Below are positions 7,388-12,485 of a stretch of 12,485 bases of DNA, piece by piece; position 1 is the stretch's first letter, and the number at the start of each line of letters is the position of its first letter. Made by a program: the position numbers and the translations under genes. The notes beneath the pieces were generated by a model that did no database searches, was not told where the DNA came from, and saw only the letters and a program-made list of their open reading frames with translations. Source of the DNA: Candidatus Mcinerneyibacteriota bacterium (GTDB taxonomy: Bacteria; Macinerneyibacteriota; Macinerneyibacteria; Macinerneyibacteriales; DSCS01); contig JAFGWL010000039.1 in assembly GCA_016937175.1 (NCBI GenBank), forward strand, positions 1-12,485. The letters are read 5' to 3'.

Positions 7388-7402
7388 GTGTTTGATTCCT
7401 GA
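7388..7402 (+). other. Possible four-codon leader ORF (GTG start) upstream of the kinase gene
   Basis: AAAGGAG at 7374-7380 is followed, after an ideal seven-base gap, by GTG TTT GAT TCC TGA. The real gene starts 57 bp further on with its own SD. A translated mini-ORF in the leader is possible, but a chance SD is equally plausible. Confidence 0.25.
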
Positions 7403-7458
7403 TTATTCACATTTAAAGATAACCGGTCAAACCTAATGTGAACAAGAAAGGAAACCAC

Positions 7459-8070
7459 ATGTTACAAGCAAACCGAATCTTTATCGGGGGATCCCCCTGC
7501 GCAGGGAAAAGCACCGTAAGCGGCCTTCTCTCCCGGGATACGGGATGGAAGGTCCATCACTGCGATGATACTATTCAAGACCATTTAAAACGGGCCCATC
7601 CCCAAAGGCATCCGGTGATGTTTGCCATGGCCAGGATGAGTTGGGAGGAGATGTTCATGCAGGATCCCCTCTTTCAGGTTCAACAGGAATTTCTCTATTA
7701 TGAAGAGGAGTTTTCCCTCTTTCTGGAAGATCTGAAAATCTATGGAATGGCCCCGCTCATAGCCGAAGGGACAGGGCTTTTACCAAAATTGGTGGCACAC
7801 CTGGGTGTTCCGCCAATACGGGCTGCTTTTCTCGTCCCCACCCCCAGGTTTCAGCTCCGCCATTACGCCAAACGGCCTTATCCTGAAATTCTCCTCAGGG
7901 AATGCAAAGATCCCCGGACCGCCTACAAGCGTTGGATGAAGCGGGACATGCTCTTTGCAGACCGGGTGGAAAAAGAAGCCCGCGAAGAGGGCTATCCTGT
8001 GATCCGTGTGGGTATAGGGCAGAAAGCTCATCTTCTCTATGAGGCGGTAAGGTCCCATCTGGATATCTGA
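7459..8070 (+). CDS. P-loop NTPase, nucleotide/small-molecule kinase-like
   Basis: A 203-residue cytoplasmic protein with an N-terminal Walker A motif, GSPCAGKST at residues 11-19, followed by a helix and WKVHHCDDTIQDHLK, where the Asp pair is placed like the substrate or Mg2+ site of adenylate/cytidylate/shikimate-kinase folds. APLIAEGTGLLP near 97-108 resembles a Walker B-adjacent strand with an acidic residue. A basic stretch (KRWMKRDMLFADRVEKEARE) could form the lid. The substrate cannot be named; zeta-toxin-like or cytidylate-kinase-like enzymes are both possible. The ATG at 7459 is preferred to the in-frame GTG at 7438 because an AAAGGA SD lies seven bases before it. The gene stands alone and ends one base before a strong hairpin. 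Confidence 0.8.
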   Translation: MLQANRIFIGGSPCAGKSTVSGLLSRDTGWKVHHCDDTIQDHLKRAHPQRHPVMFAMARMSWEEMFMQDPLFQVQQEFLYYEEEFSLFLEDLKIYGMAPLIAEGTGLLPKLVAHLGVPPIRAAFLVPTPRFQLRHYAKRPYPEILLRECKDPRTAYKRWMKRDMLFADRVEKEAREEGYPVIRVGIGQKAHLLYEAVRSHLDI

Positions 8071-8110
8071 ACCCCTCCCGGGATTTCCGGGAGGGGTCAG
8101 ATCCTCTTTT
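8071..8110 (+). terminator. Hairpin terminator between convergent kinase and GNAT genes
   Basis: ACCCCTCCCGG (8071-8081) pairs perfectly with CCGGGAGGGGT (8087-8097) around a five-base loop. A short T-run follows at 8107-8110 on the plus strand. The last stem base is also the first base of the minus-strand GNAT stop codon. On the minus strand no U-tract follows, so it works best for the kinase gene. Confidence 0.65.
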
Positions 8111-8603
8111 CAAGGCAGTGATAAACCTGGTGGCCCGGAGGCTTGATGGCAAAAGTGACTTCTCCCCGGTATTCATATCCATGATGAGAATAGAGTCGCT
8201 GAGCAGCCTTGTTTCCCGGGAACAGATCAAGACGTATGGAGCGGTATTTATTTTCTGAAGCGAAGCGCTCGATCCAGGCCAAGGCCAGACTTCCCAGCCC
8301 CTGGCCCTGAACGGAAGGATCAATGGCCAGCGCATGGATCACCAAAGCCGGAGGAGAATACTTCCAGGGGATTAACGCCCACTCTTCTGACTCGTCACTA
8401 TTGAGGATCACGGCCCCCACGACGTCCTGCTTATTTGTAAAGACATAGAGCTCTCCCTTTTCCATGCTTTTTTTGAAAAAACGGGCATTGGGATAGGTCT
8501 GGTCCCACTGGTAGATCTTCCGGGAAAGCATCTCATCTATGGCCCTCTTGTAGATCAGGGTAATAAGAGGAAGTTCCCGGGGCTTGGCTTGCCGCATATC
8601 CAT
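8097..8603 (-). CDS. GNAT family N-acetyltransferase
   Basis: A 168-residue GNAT protein. The acetyl-CoA loop is QGQGLG at residues 99-104, after the beta-4 strand LVIHALAIDP. The N-terminal IYQWDQTYP segment (30-38) is seen in a widespread family of uncharacterised GNAT proteins with a Gly-Ile-x-Gln-Trp-like start. The C-terminal LFPGNKAAQRLYSHHGYEYRGEV is the usual alpha-4/beta-6 region. The acceptor is unknown. GGGAGG lies four bases before the chosen ATG; the in-frame ATG two codons later is ten bases away and also possible. It appears to be a single gene, divergent from the next GNAT and convergent with the kinase gene. Confidence 0.9.
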   Translation of the reverse strand: MDMRQAKPRELPLITLIYKRAIDEMLSRKIYQWDQTYPNARFFKKSMEKGELYVFTNKQDVVGAVILNSDESEEWALIPWKYSPPALVIHALAIDPSVQGQGLGSLALAWIERFASENKYRSIRLDLFPGNKAAQRLYSHHGYEYRGEVTFAIKPPGHQVYHCLEKRI

Positions 8604-8634
8604 AAAGCCTCCCTAGAAGATATATTTTTTAACA

Positions 8635-8662
8635 ATCTTACCATAAATAAGAAACCTGTCTA
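8635..8662 (-). promoter_or_regulatory. Predicted promoter of the minus-strand GNAT gene
   Basis: TAGACA (minus 8662-8657, five of six matches) and TAAGAT (8640-8635, four of six) are spaced 16 bp apart. It shares the 126-bp divergent gap with the plus-strand promoter at 8682-8709. Confidence 0.5.
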
Positions 8663-8681
8663 TGAAATTCTATTTCCCCTG

Positions 8682-8709
8682 TTGAAGAAACAGAAAGAAG
8701 ATCTATAAT
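8682..8709 (+). promoter_or_regulatory. Predicted promoter of the plus-strand GNAT gene
   Basis: TTGAAG (8682-8687) and a perfect TATAAT (8704-8709) are separated by 16 bp. The start would be near 8716, leaving a short leader that holds the AAAGGAG ribosome-binding site. Confidence 0.65.
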
Positions 8710-8729
8710 CTCACAAAAAGGAGTAAAAG

Positions 8730-9143
8730 ATGAGGATCGTCCCTTTTGATATGAGCCATTATGAAACTGTCTATTCTTTATGGTCCGAAACCCCCGGCAT
8801 CGGGCTCAGCACAAGCGACGGCAAAGAAGAGATCGCCTCATTCCTGAAAAGAAATCCCGGACTGAGTTTTATCGCTCTTAGCGGAGAGGAGACTGCGGGA
8901 ACCATTCTCTGCGGCCATGACGGCCGCAGAGGCTATATCTACCACCTCTGTGTCTCTCCTCATTTCCGTCACCAGGGGATTGCTGCTACCTTGATGGAAA
9001 AATCACTGGAGGGATTACGCAGGTCGGGAATCAAAAAATGCCATCTCTTCGTCCTCAAAGAGAACAGGGAGGGTTACGCTTTCTGGACACACTCTTCCTG
9101 GCAAGAGCGCACCGACCTCACTGTTTTTTCTCTTGAGCCCTGA
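8730..9143 (+). CDS. GNAT family N-acetyltransferase, YpeA-like
   Basis: A 137-residue single-domain acetyltransferase. The N-terminal FDMSHYETVYSLWSETPGIGL and the core GYIYHLCVSPHFRHQGIA strongly resemble the YpeA group of small GNAT proteins. The acetyl-CoA loop is RHQGIA at residues 80-85. The beta-5/alpha-4 region LFVLKENREGYAFWTHSSW is also typical, with Tyr116 near the position often used as general acid. The acceptor is not known for this group. The start has a good SD (GGAG) six bases upstream. The stop lies only two bases from the stop of the convergent YciI-like gene, and no terminator is seen between them, so the two messages probably overlap. Confidence 0.9.
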   Translation: MRIVPFDMSHYETVYSLWSETPGIGLSTSDGKEEIASFLKRNPGLSFIALSGEETAGTILCGHDGRRGYIYHLCVSPHFRHQGIAATLMEKSLEGLRRSGIKKCHLFVLKENREGYAFWTHSSWQERTDLTVFSLEP

Positions 9144-9145
9144 AT

Positions 9146-9583
9146 CTATTCGGCAACAGATCTCTTCTCTACCATGGGATGGATCTGAGGGACAGCCATG
9201 AGCGCTGCCGATCCGTACCACTCTTTGAGCTCCATCACCAGGCTTTTCGCCTGTATGGCAGGATCACTCTCCACAAGTTTTTGGGCTTCCTCCAGGCTTT
9301 CTGTATCAAAGAGATAGATCCCTCTCAAGTCACCCTCATCCAGAAAAGGGCCAGCCAGGATAAGGCTCCCGTCACGGGCCAGACGGCTGATGTTCTCCAG
9401 GTGGGCCTTTTGAAGACGATCCGCCTCCGCTTTTGTCTTGGGCTTTTTTGGACCCCTTCTGAGAAAGGCCAGGATATATCTCTTCATGCCATACTCATCG
9501 GCTCCGTAATGACGGGCCAGCTCCGGATCATACTCTGATTTGATCAGATCCCGGATATTGGAAAGATGTTCCCTTTCATCCAT
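9146..9583 (-). CDS. YciI family (YCII domain) protein
   Basis: A 145-residue cytoplasmic protein with a YCII-type alpha/beta fold. The domain runs from about residue 33 (YILAFLRRGP) through the conserved ERLQKAHLENISRLARDG-like helix, the LAGPFLDEGDLRGIYLFD strand-turn and the SDPAIQAKSLVMELKEWYGSAAL end. The His of QKAH and the Asp of SDPA are the positions usually conserved in this family, which is related to ferredoxin-like barrels such as muconolactone isomerase. A physiological substrate is not established for most members. The start at 9583 is chosen because AAAGGAGAT precedes it at the right distance; an upstream in-frame ATG at 9607 has no SD. The function in this genome is unknown. 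Confidence 0.88.
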   Translation of the reverse strand: MDEREHLSNIRDLIKSEYDPELARHYGADEYGMKRYILAFLRRGPKKPKTKAEADRLQKAHLENISRLARDGSLILAGPFLDEGDLRGIYLFDTESLEEAQKLVESDPAIQAKSLVMELKEWYGSAALMAVPQIHPMVEKRSVAE

Positions 9584-9615
9584 GAAATCTCCTTTCATTG
9601 AACTCAAGTCTCTTT

Positions 9616-9644
9616 ATCATAAAAGGGAAAGAAAAAAAATGCAA
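9616..9644 (-). promoter_or_regulatory. Predicted promoter of the YciI-like gene
   Basis: TTGCAT (minus 9644-9639) and TATGAT (9621-9616, five of six matches) are spaced 17 bp apart. The start would be near 9609, with about 26 nt of leader before the ATG at 9583. Confidence 0.5.
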
Positions 9645-9660
9645 AATAATAAAAAAAGTG

Positions 9661-9688
9661 TTGACTATTTCTAACATCGTGTTAGATT
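9661..9688 (+). promoter_or_regulatory. Predicted promoter of the membrane-protein/XRE operon
   Basis: TTGACT (9661-9666, five of six) and TAGATT (9683-9688) are 16 bp apart, with an extended -10 TG at 9680-9681. An A-rich tract (about 9630-9658) upstream could act as an UP element. The weak -10 is embedded in inverted repeats that look like an operator. Confidence 0.6.
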
Positions 9689-9697
9689 TACCTAACA
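9670..9697. promoter_or_regulatory. Operator-like array of three CTAACA half-sites
   Basis: TCTAACA TCG TGTTAGA is a perfect 7-3-7 palindrome at 9670-9686. Its right half pairs again with a third CTAACA at 9692-9697 across six bases (ATTTAC). The array runs from the promoter spacer to about the transcription start. The downstream XRE regulator is the obvious candidate binder, giving autorepression (inference). Confidence 0.6.
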
Positions 9698-9710
9698 CAT
9701 AGGAGGTCAT

Positions 9711-10103
9711 ATGAAATCGTTTCTTATTCCCCTGTTTATTTTAGCAGCCCTGCTCATCGGTGTTCTCTTTCTCTTTTTAGCAAGCCCTGTCACCACTCTG
9801 GATATTATCCAGCTTGTTGTCATTGTCTTGATTCTTGCCGGGACAGCAATCTTTGTTCTGGACCGATACAGGAGTTACAAACGGAAAGAACCCGCTGAGG
9901 ATGAATACTCCAAGTCATTGAACCAAAGAGCTTCAGCTGTTTCTTTTTACATCTCCCTTTTTCTCTGGCTGGCTATCATGATCCTCAGCAACCGGCTCCA
10001 GCTGTGCACAGAAAGCTGGATTACTCTCGGAATACTCGGAATGGCTTTGACAAACATCGTCGTGTGGTGTTATTTCCGCTTCAGGGGCTTGAAAAGTGAA
10101 TAA
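9711..10103 (+). CDS. Small four-helix membrane protein paired with an XRE regulator
   Basis: A 130-residue integral membrane protein with hydrophobic segments at about 4-25, 31-50, 75-94 and 103-122. A charged cytoplasmic loop ([22 protein letters not shown], 51-72) lies between helices 2 and 3. The loop followed by an amphipathic [12 protein letters not shown] is reminiscent of DUF2178-like membrane proteins that accompany short XRE regulators, but the similarity is impressionistic. A perfect SD (AGGAGG) precedes the ATG. The gene overlaps the following regulator by eight bases, so translation is probably coupled. The pair could be a sensor/regulator unit in which the membrane protein titrates or modulates the regulator. 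No enzymatic motif is visible. Confidence 0.85.
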   Translation: MKSFLIPLFILAALLIGVLFLFLASPVTTLDIIQLVVIVLILAGTAIFVLDRYRSYKRKEPAEDEYSKSLNQRASAVSFYISLFLWLAIMILSNRLQLCTESWITLGILGMALTNIVVWCYFRFRGLKSE

Positions 10104-10287
10104 CCGGATCAAAGAGTTTCGGGCCCGATTCGGCCTGACACAACAGGAGCTGGCGGACAAGGTCCATGTGCGCCGGGAGACAATCGTCTTCCTGGAGCAG
10201 AACAAGTATAATCCGTCGCTCTTACTGGCTTATCATCTCGCCCGTGTCTTTGATGTCACCATCGAAGAACTCTTCAGTTTTGATTGA
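10096..10287 (+). CDS. Small XRE-family helix-turn-helix regulator
   Basis: A 63-residue DNA-binding protein consisting only of an HTH_3-type domain. [29 protein letters not shown] (about 14-42) is the canonical turn and recognition-helix region of the short YgzD/YozG-like regulators. The usual VSRQTISAIENGKYNPS is changed to [17 protein letters not shown], so the DNA-contacting residues differ. The C-terminal [15 protein letters not shown] is typical. The start is GTG at 10096, inside the end of the membrane-protein gene, with AGGGG upstream. It probably binds the CTAACA array in front of the operon. A terminator follows directly. Confidence 0.9.
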   Translation: MNNRIKEFRARFGLTQQELADKVHVRRETIVFLEQNKYNPSLLLAYHLARVFDVTIEELFSFD

Positions 10288-10291
10288 CAAA

Positions 10292-10340
10292 ATCCGGCGT
10301 TTCCCATGAAGAGACGCCGGATCTCTTTTCTTATTTTTGC
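10292..10340 (+). terminator. Terminator shared by the XRE operon and the convergent DUF4476 gene
   Basis: ATCCGGCGT (10292-10300) pairs with ACGCCGGAT (10314-10322) around a 13-base loop. Plus-strand T-runs (CTCTTTTCTTATTTTT) follow. On the minus strand the stem is followed by ATTTTG, so weak bidirectional function is possible. Confidence 0.75.
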
Positions 10341-10921
10341 TCGTTCCAGGCCTTGACGAAATCTTCAGCATCGCGGCGGTAACTGCTGAACTCAAAGACT
10401 TCCAAGACCATGGAAACATTCTCTTTGTCGGTGATCTTCGGATAGAGGTCTTTAAAAGCCTTTACCCGGTTGGCATCAAACTGGATCTCTTTGAGAAGTC
10501 TTTGCGCCTGCTGAGCACTCACCCATTGGCCAGAGACTAGGGTTGAAATGAAGGAAAGTCTGTCTCTGTCAAAGCTGTACTTTTCCCGGAGTACGCGAAC
10601 GGAATCTTCAAAGGCATCTTCACTCATGGGAAGGTTTTCCTGGAGTGGTTCTTCTTCATCCTCTTCAAACTCGGCTTCCCCGATACGGGAAAGCAATTGA
10701 TCGATACGATTCATCCTTTTTTCATACTCTTTTCGTTCAAAGTAGGTTAGATGCTGCAGGAAACGCCGTTCGATCTCTGTGAGCTCCTTTTTGATGGCCC
10801 TGATACTTTCCTCGACCATGGCTTTTTGCTTCTTCTCCTTTTTCTGCGCTTTTACTTCTTTGCCTTCTGTCAGTCCCCAGAACAGCAGAAGAAGACACAC
10901 AACAATGACAGCTTTTTTCAT
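10331..10921 (-). CDS. Exported DUF4476-domain protein
   Basis: A 196-residue secreted or periplasmic protein. The N-terminus (MKKAVIVVCLLLLFWGLTEG) is a signal peptide with no good lipobox. Residues about 26-90 are highly charged and likely coiled-coil (Lys/Glu-rich, ending in a run of acidic residues at 84-91). Residues about 100-192 match the DUF4476 pattern: FEDSVRVLREKYSFDRDRLSFI, then VSAQQAQRLLKEIQFDANRVKAFKDLYPKITDKENV, then a final FEFSSYRRDAEDFVKAW. DUF4476 has no known biochemical activity; it is an all-helical repeat-like domain in exported proteins. The start has a GGAG SD. It is transcribed divergently from the gingipain-like peptidase gene. Confidence 0.85.
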   Translation of the reverse strand: MKKAVIVVCLLLLFWGLTEGKEVKAQKKEKKQKAMVEESIRAIKKELTEIERRFLQHLTYFERKEYEKRMNRIDQLLSRIGEAEFEEDEEEPLQENLPMSEDAFEDSVRVLREKYSFDRDRLSFISTLVSGQWVSAQQAQRLLKEIQFDANRVKAFKDLYPKITDKENVSMVLEVFEFSSYRRDAEDFVKAWNEQK

Positions 10922-10939
10922 AACAGCTCCTTTTTTGTA

Positions 10940-10968
10940 AGTATAGTCAGCTTTCTGCTGTTTTTCAA
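10940..10968 (-). promoter_or_regulatory. Predicted promoter of the DUF4476 gene
   Basis: TTGAAA (minus 10968-10963) and TATACT (10945-10940, five of six) are spaced exactly 17 bp apart. The start would be near 10933, with about 12 nt of leader containing the AAGGAG site. Confidence 0.7.
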
Positions 10969-11046
10969 AGGAGGGGGGAGAGAAGATCGATAGTGCATGG
11001 GCTGGAGTTCTTTTCAGGCTTTCAAAAGAAAAAGTAACTTTCTTTC

Positions 11047-11060
11047 GTCAAGCTCTTGAC
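11047..11060. promoter_or_regulatory. Inverted repeat over the -35 box of the peptidase gene
   Basis: GTCAAG and CTTGAC form a perfect dyad around CT. The right arm contains most of the TTGACA -35 hexamer (11056-11061). It could be a regulator site or simply a fortuitous mirror of the -35 sequence. Confidence 0.35.
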
Positions 11061-11086
11061 AAAGTAATAAAATATCATCATATAAT
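11056..11086 (+). promoter_or_regulatory. Predicted promoter of the C25 peptidase gene
   Basis: A perfect TTGACA (11056-11061) and a perfect TATAAT (11081-11086) are separated by 19 bp, longer than the optimal 17. Two consensus hexamers with a poor spacer suggest a promoter needing a spacer-distorting activator. The leader to the ATG is about 80 nt. Confidence 0.5.
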
Positions 11087-11107
11087 TAAATAAATTACAG
11101 CTTAAAT

Positions 11108-11124
11108 ATTGTAATTATTACAAT
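11108..11124. promoter_or_regulatory. Fur/PerR/Zur-like palindrome in the leader of the C25 peptidase gene
   Basis: ATTGTAAT T ATTACAAT is a perfect 8-1-8 palindrome. Its core TTGTAATTATTACAA has the 7-1-7 layout of Fur-superfamily boxes. It differs at one base per half from the PerR consensus TTATAATnATTATAA and at one per half from the Bacillus Zur core TCGTAATnATTACGA. It lies about 15-30 nt after the predicted start, suited to a roadblock or repressor. Confidence 0.5.
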
Positions 11125-11172
11125 CTATATCGGTCCAGGAAGTCTGTATTTTTAACCAAAAGGAGGTCTAGT

Positions 11173-12485
11173 ATGAGAAGTGTCGTGTATGGGAAGCGCA
11201 TTTTGTTGTTACTGTTTTTGTTGTGTTTTATCCTTTTTACCCCCAAAGGGTTTGCTCAGGGGATTGTGGATAAGAATCCGCTGACACTGGTCAGGACTCC
11301 GCAGATCCCTCTTAAGGTGATCGAGACTCGGCCTGAAAAGATCACTTTTACGTGCGAAGCACCTCAATATTCCATCAAAACCCTTAAAGACACTGCCCTG
11401 GTCCATGTCAAAGGGTTTGAACTGATCTTTTCTCCTGGAGACCCCATGCTCCCCTTCATTGATTATGAAGCCGCTCTCCCCCCCGATGTAGATCCAAAAT
11501 CAGTGACTCTACACTATGATATTACAAAGTCTAAGGAGATCGCCGGTCAATTTGTCATCGAGCCTGCCCCTCCCCTTCAGACTTTGACGGAAAAAGGCGA
11601 GATCATCCAGTATTGGGGAACAAACAAAAACATCGTTCAAGGACGCAATCTGCTTATTTACAAGAGAGATATAGCTTTTCCCCGGCACCCGGTCACCTTG
11701 GAAGCCTTTTCGCAGATGCGAAAATGGAACTTCGTCCGTGTGCGGTTTATGCCGGTCCGCTACTACCCCGAAGCCGGGAAACTAGTCTATATCCAATCAG
11801 TCAACGTCACTGTGAGTTACAGGCTCCTGAAAACCCCCGCCCCGGTGAAGCTGCTGAAAGATAGCGTCATGGATAAAGAGGCGCAAAGCCGCTTCATCAA
11901 TTTCAGGCAGGTGGATAAACTCCGCTGGTACAAGCCGGCAGGATTCGATCCGGCTCCGGCTGTGGGCCCGGGAGATTATGTCATCATCACCACCAATGCT
12001 ATCGTATCCAACAGTACGGCCTTGTCCGATTTTATCAACCACAAGACTTATCTGGGACATAATGTCCAGGTCGTTACCGAAGATGATTACGGGACCTTGG
12101 TAGGGCAAGCTCCAAACGGAACCGCTGAAAAGATCCGGCAATGGCTCATCGACAACTATCTGACTTTGGGGACGAAATGGGTACTTCTCATCGGGAACCC
12201 TGACCCCGATAACCCCGCAGACGACACAGATTCCATCGGAGATATCCCTATGAAGATGTGCTGGCCTCACCGTTTTTCGTCCTCATACCAGGATTGTCCG
12301 ACAGACTACTTTTATGCTAATCTCTCAGGCAATTGGGATCTGGACGGAGACGGCTTCCACGGCGAAAGTCAAAGCGTTACAGCGGCCACATCCCCGGACA
12401 GTGCCATCGGGCCGGAGACTTTTTCTGTCCGCTGGACAGGGCAGGTCGAAGCAGCTGTAGATGGAACCTATTTTTTCTACACATA
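11173..12485 (+). CDS. Gingipain-like (C25) secreted peptidase with inserted PA14 domain (N-terminal part)
   Basis: The first 437 residues of a large exported protein that continues past the right edge. A signal peptide covers about 1-28 (hydrophobic LLLLFLLCFILF, likely cut after GFA). Residues about 30-260 resemble a gingipain-type propeptide (FSPGDPMLPFIDYEAALPPD, then VRVRFMPVRYYPEAGKLVYIQSVNVTVSY). The C25 domain begins near residue 268 with DYVIITTNAIVSNSTALSDFI and continues through IRQWLIDNY, WVLLIGNPDP and PTDYFYANLSGNWDLDGDGF. At about 411 AIGPETFSVRWTGQVEAAVDGTYFFYT is a typical start of a PA14 carbohydrate-binding domain, placed inside the catalytic region. The catalytic His and Cys would lie beyond the window. 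A perfect SD (AGGAGG) supports the ATG. Secretion route is unknown because the C-terminus is missing. Confidence 0.85.
   Translation, partial: MRSVVYGKRILLLLFLLCFILFTPKGFAQGIVDKNPLTLVRTPQIPLKVIETRPEKITFTCEAPQYSIKTLKDTALVHVKGFELIFSPGDPMLPFIDYEAALPPDVDPKSVTLHYDITKSKEIAGQFVIEPAPPLQTLTEKGEIIQYWGTNKNIVQGRNLLIYKRDIAFPRHPVTLEAFSQMRKWNFVRVRFMPVRYYPEAGKLVYIQSVNVTVSYRLLKTPAPVKLLKDSVMDKEAQSRFINFRQVDKLRWYKPAGFDPAPAVGPGDYVIITTNAIVSNSTALSDFINHKTYLGHNVQVVTEDDYGTLVGQAPNGTAEKIRQWLIDNYLTLGTKWVLLIGNPDPDNPADDTDSIGDIPMKMCWPHRFSSSYQDCPTDYFYANLSGNWDLDGDGFHGESQSVTAATSPDSAIGPETFSVRWTGQVEAAVDGTYFFYT

Noticed and set aside
7438-7458. GTG start at 7438 for the P-loop kinase gene
   Set aside because: No SD lies at a suitable distance before it, whereas AAAGGA precedes the ATG at 7459 by seven bases.
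680-9143. Three GNAT genes as a cluster or duplication
   Set aside because: The three proteins differ in length and in all regions outside the acetyl-CoA loop and do not share an operon; GNAT genes are simply common.
9584-9607. Eight-residue N-terminal extension (MSSMKGDF) of the YciI-like protein
   Set aside because: The AAAGGAGAT that would be coding in this extension is the SD of the ATG at 9583, and the upstream ATG has none of its own.
9711-10287. Toxin-antitoxin reading of the membrane-protein/XRE pair
   Set aside because: The membrane protein has four helices and a charged loop, unlike the small single-helix or cytoplasmic toxins; the arrangement fits a regulator with a membrane partner better.
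10970-11105. Small plus-strand ORF starting at the ATG near 10997, after the AAAGGAGG-like stretch
   Set aside because: The purine stretch is about 20 bases from the ATG, the peptide is about 20 residues of low complexity, and the region is better explained as the divergent promoter gap.

Overview
The window looks like ordinary chromosomal DNA of a Gram-negative-type bacterium with a mid-range G+C content. The support is a lipoprotein signal, Sec-type signal peptides and a gingipain-like exported peptidase. Promoters upstream of most genes fit the sigma-70 pattern (TTGAAA or similar, 16-17 bp, TATAAT-like), and Shine-Dalgarno (SD) sequences of the AAGGAG type are common. That argues against a typical Bacteroidota promoter system. 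A spirochaete or a poorly cultured candidate phylum would fit, but no rRNA or other phylogenetic marker is present, so this is only a guess. I see no tRNA, rRNA, insertion sequence, CRISPR array or prophage gene.

Left part, all on the minus strand (1-7237). A two-gene unit holds a GNAT acetyltransferase and an alanine/ornithine-type PLP racemase that runs off the left edge. A DEAD-box RNA helicase of the DeaD/CsdA type has its own promoter and a structured leader. Next come a six-helix membrane protein and a CPA2-type cation:proton antiporter with a C-terminal PTS EIIA-like domain. The last is a lipoprotein of unknown function that ends in a strong terminator. The promoters predicted for the antiporter and the membrane protein sit so close to their ATGs that both messages would be leaderless or nearly so.

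Middle part (7238-9583). A P-loop kinase-like protein (+) converges on a GNAT protein (-) at a strong hairpin. A divergent second GNAT (+) then converges on a YciI-family protein (-) with two bases between the stop codons. These read as independent single genes, each with its own promoter.

Right part (9584-12485). A small four-helix membrane protein and a 63-residue XRE-type regulator form a translationally coupled pair. Their promoter is covered by three CTAACA half-sites, which suggests autoregulation. Beyond a shared terminator lies a minus-strand exported DUF4476 protein. Divergent from it starts a large secreted gingipain-like (C25) peptidase, truncated by the right edge, which appears to carry a PA14 domain inside its catalytic region. 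Its leader holds a perfect 8-1-8 palindrome resembling Fur/PerR/Zur-family boxes.

I do not see a complete new defence or metabolic system. The best leads are the antiporter-EIIA fusion, the leaderless predictions, the autoregulated membrane-protein/XRE pair, and the putative metal- or peroxide-responsive control of a PA14-containing C25 peptidase.
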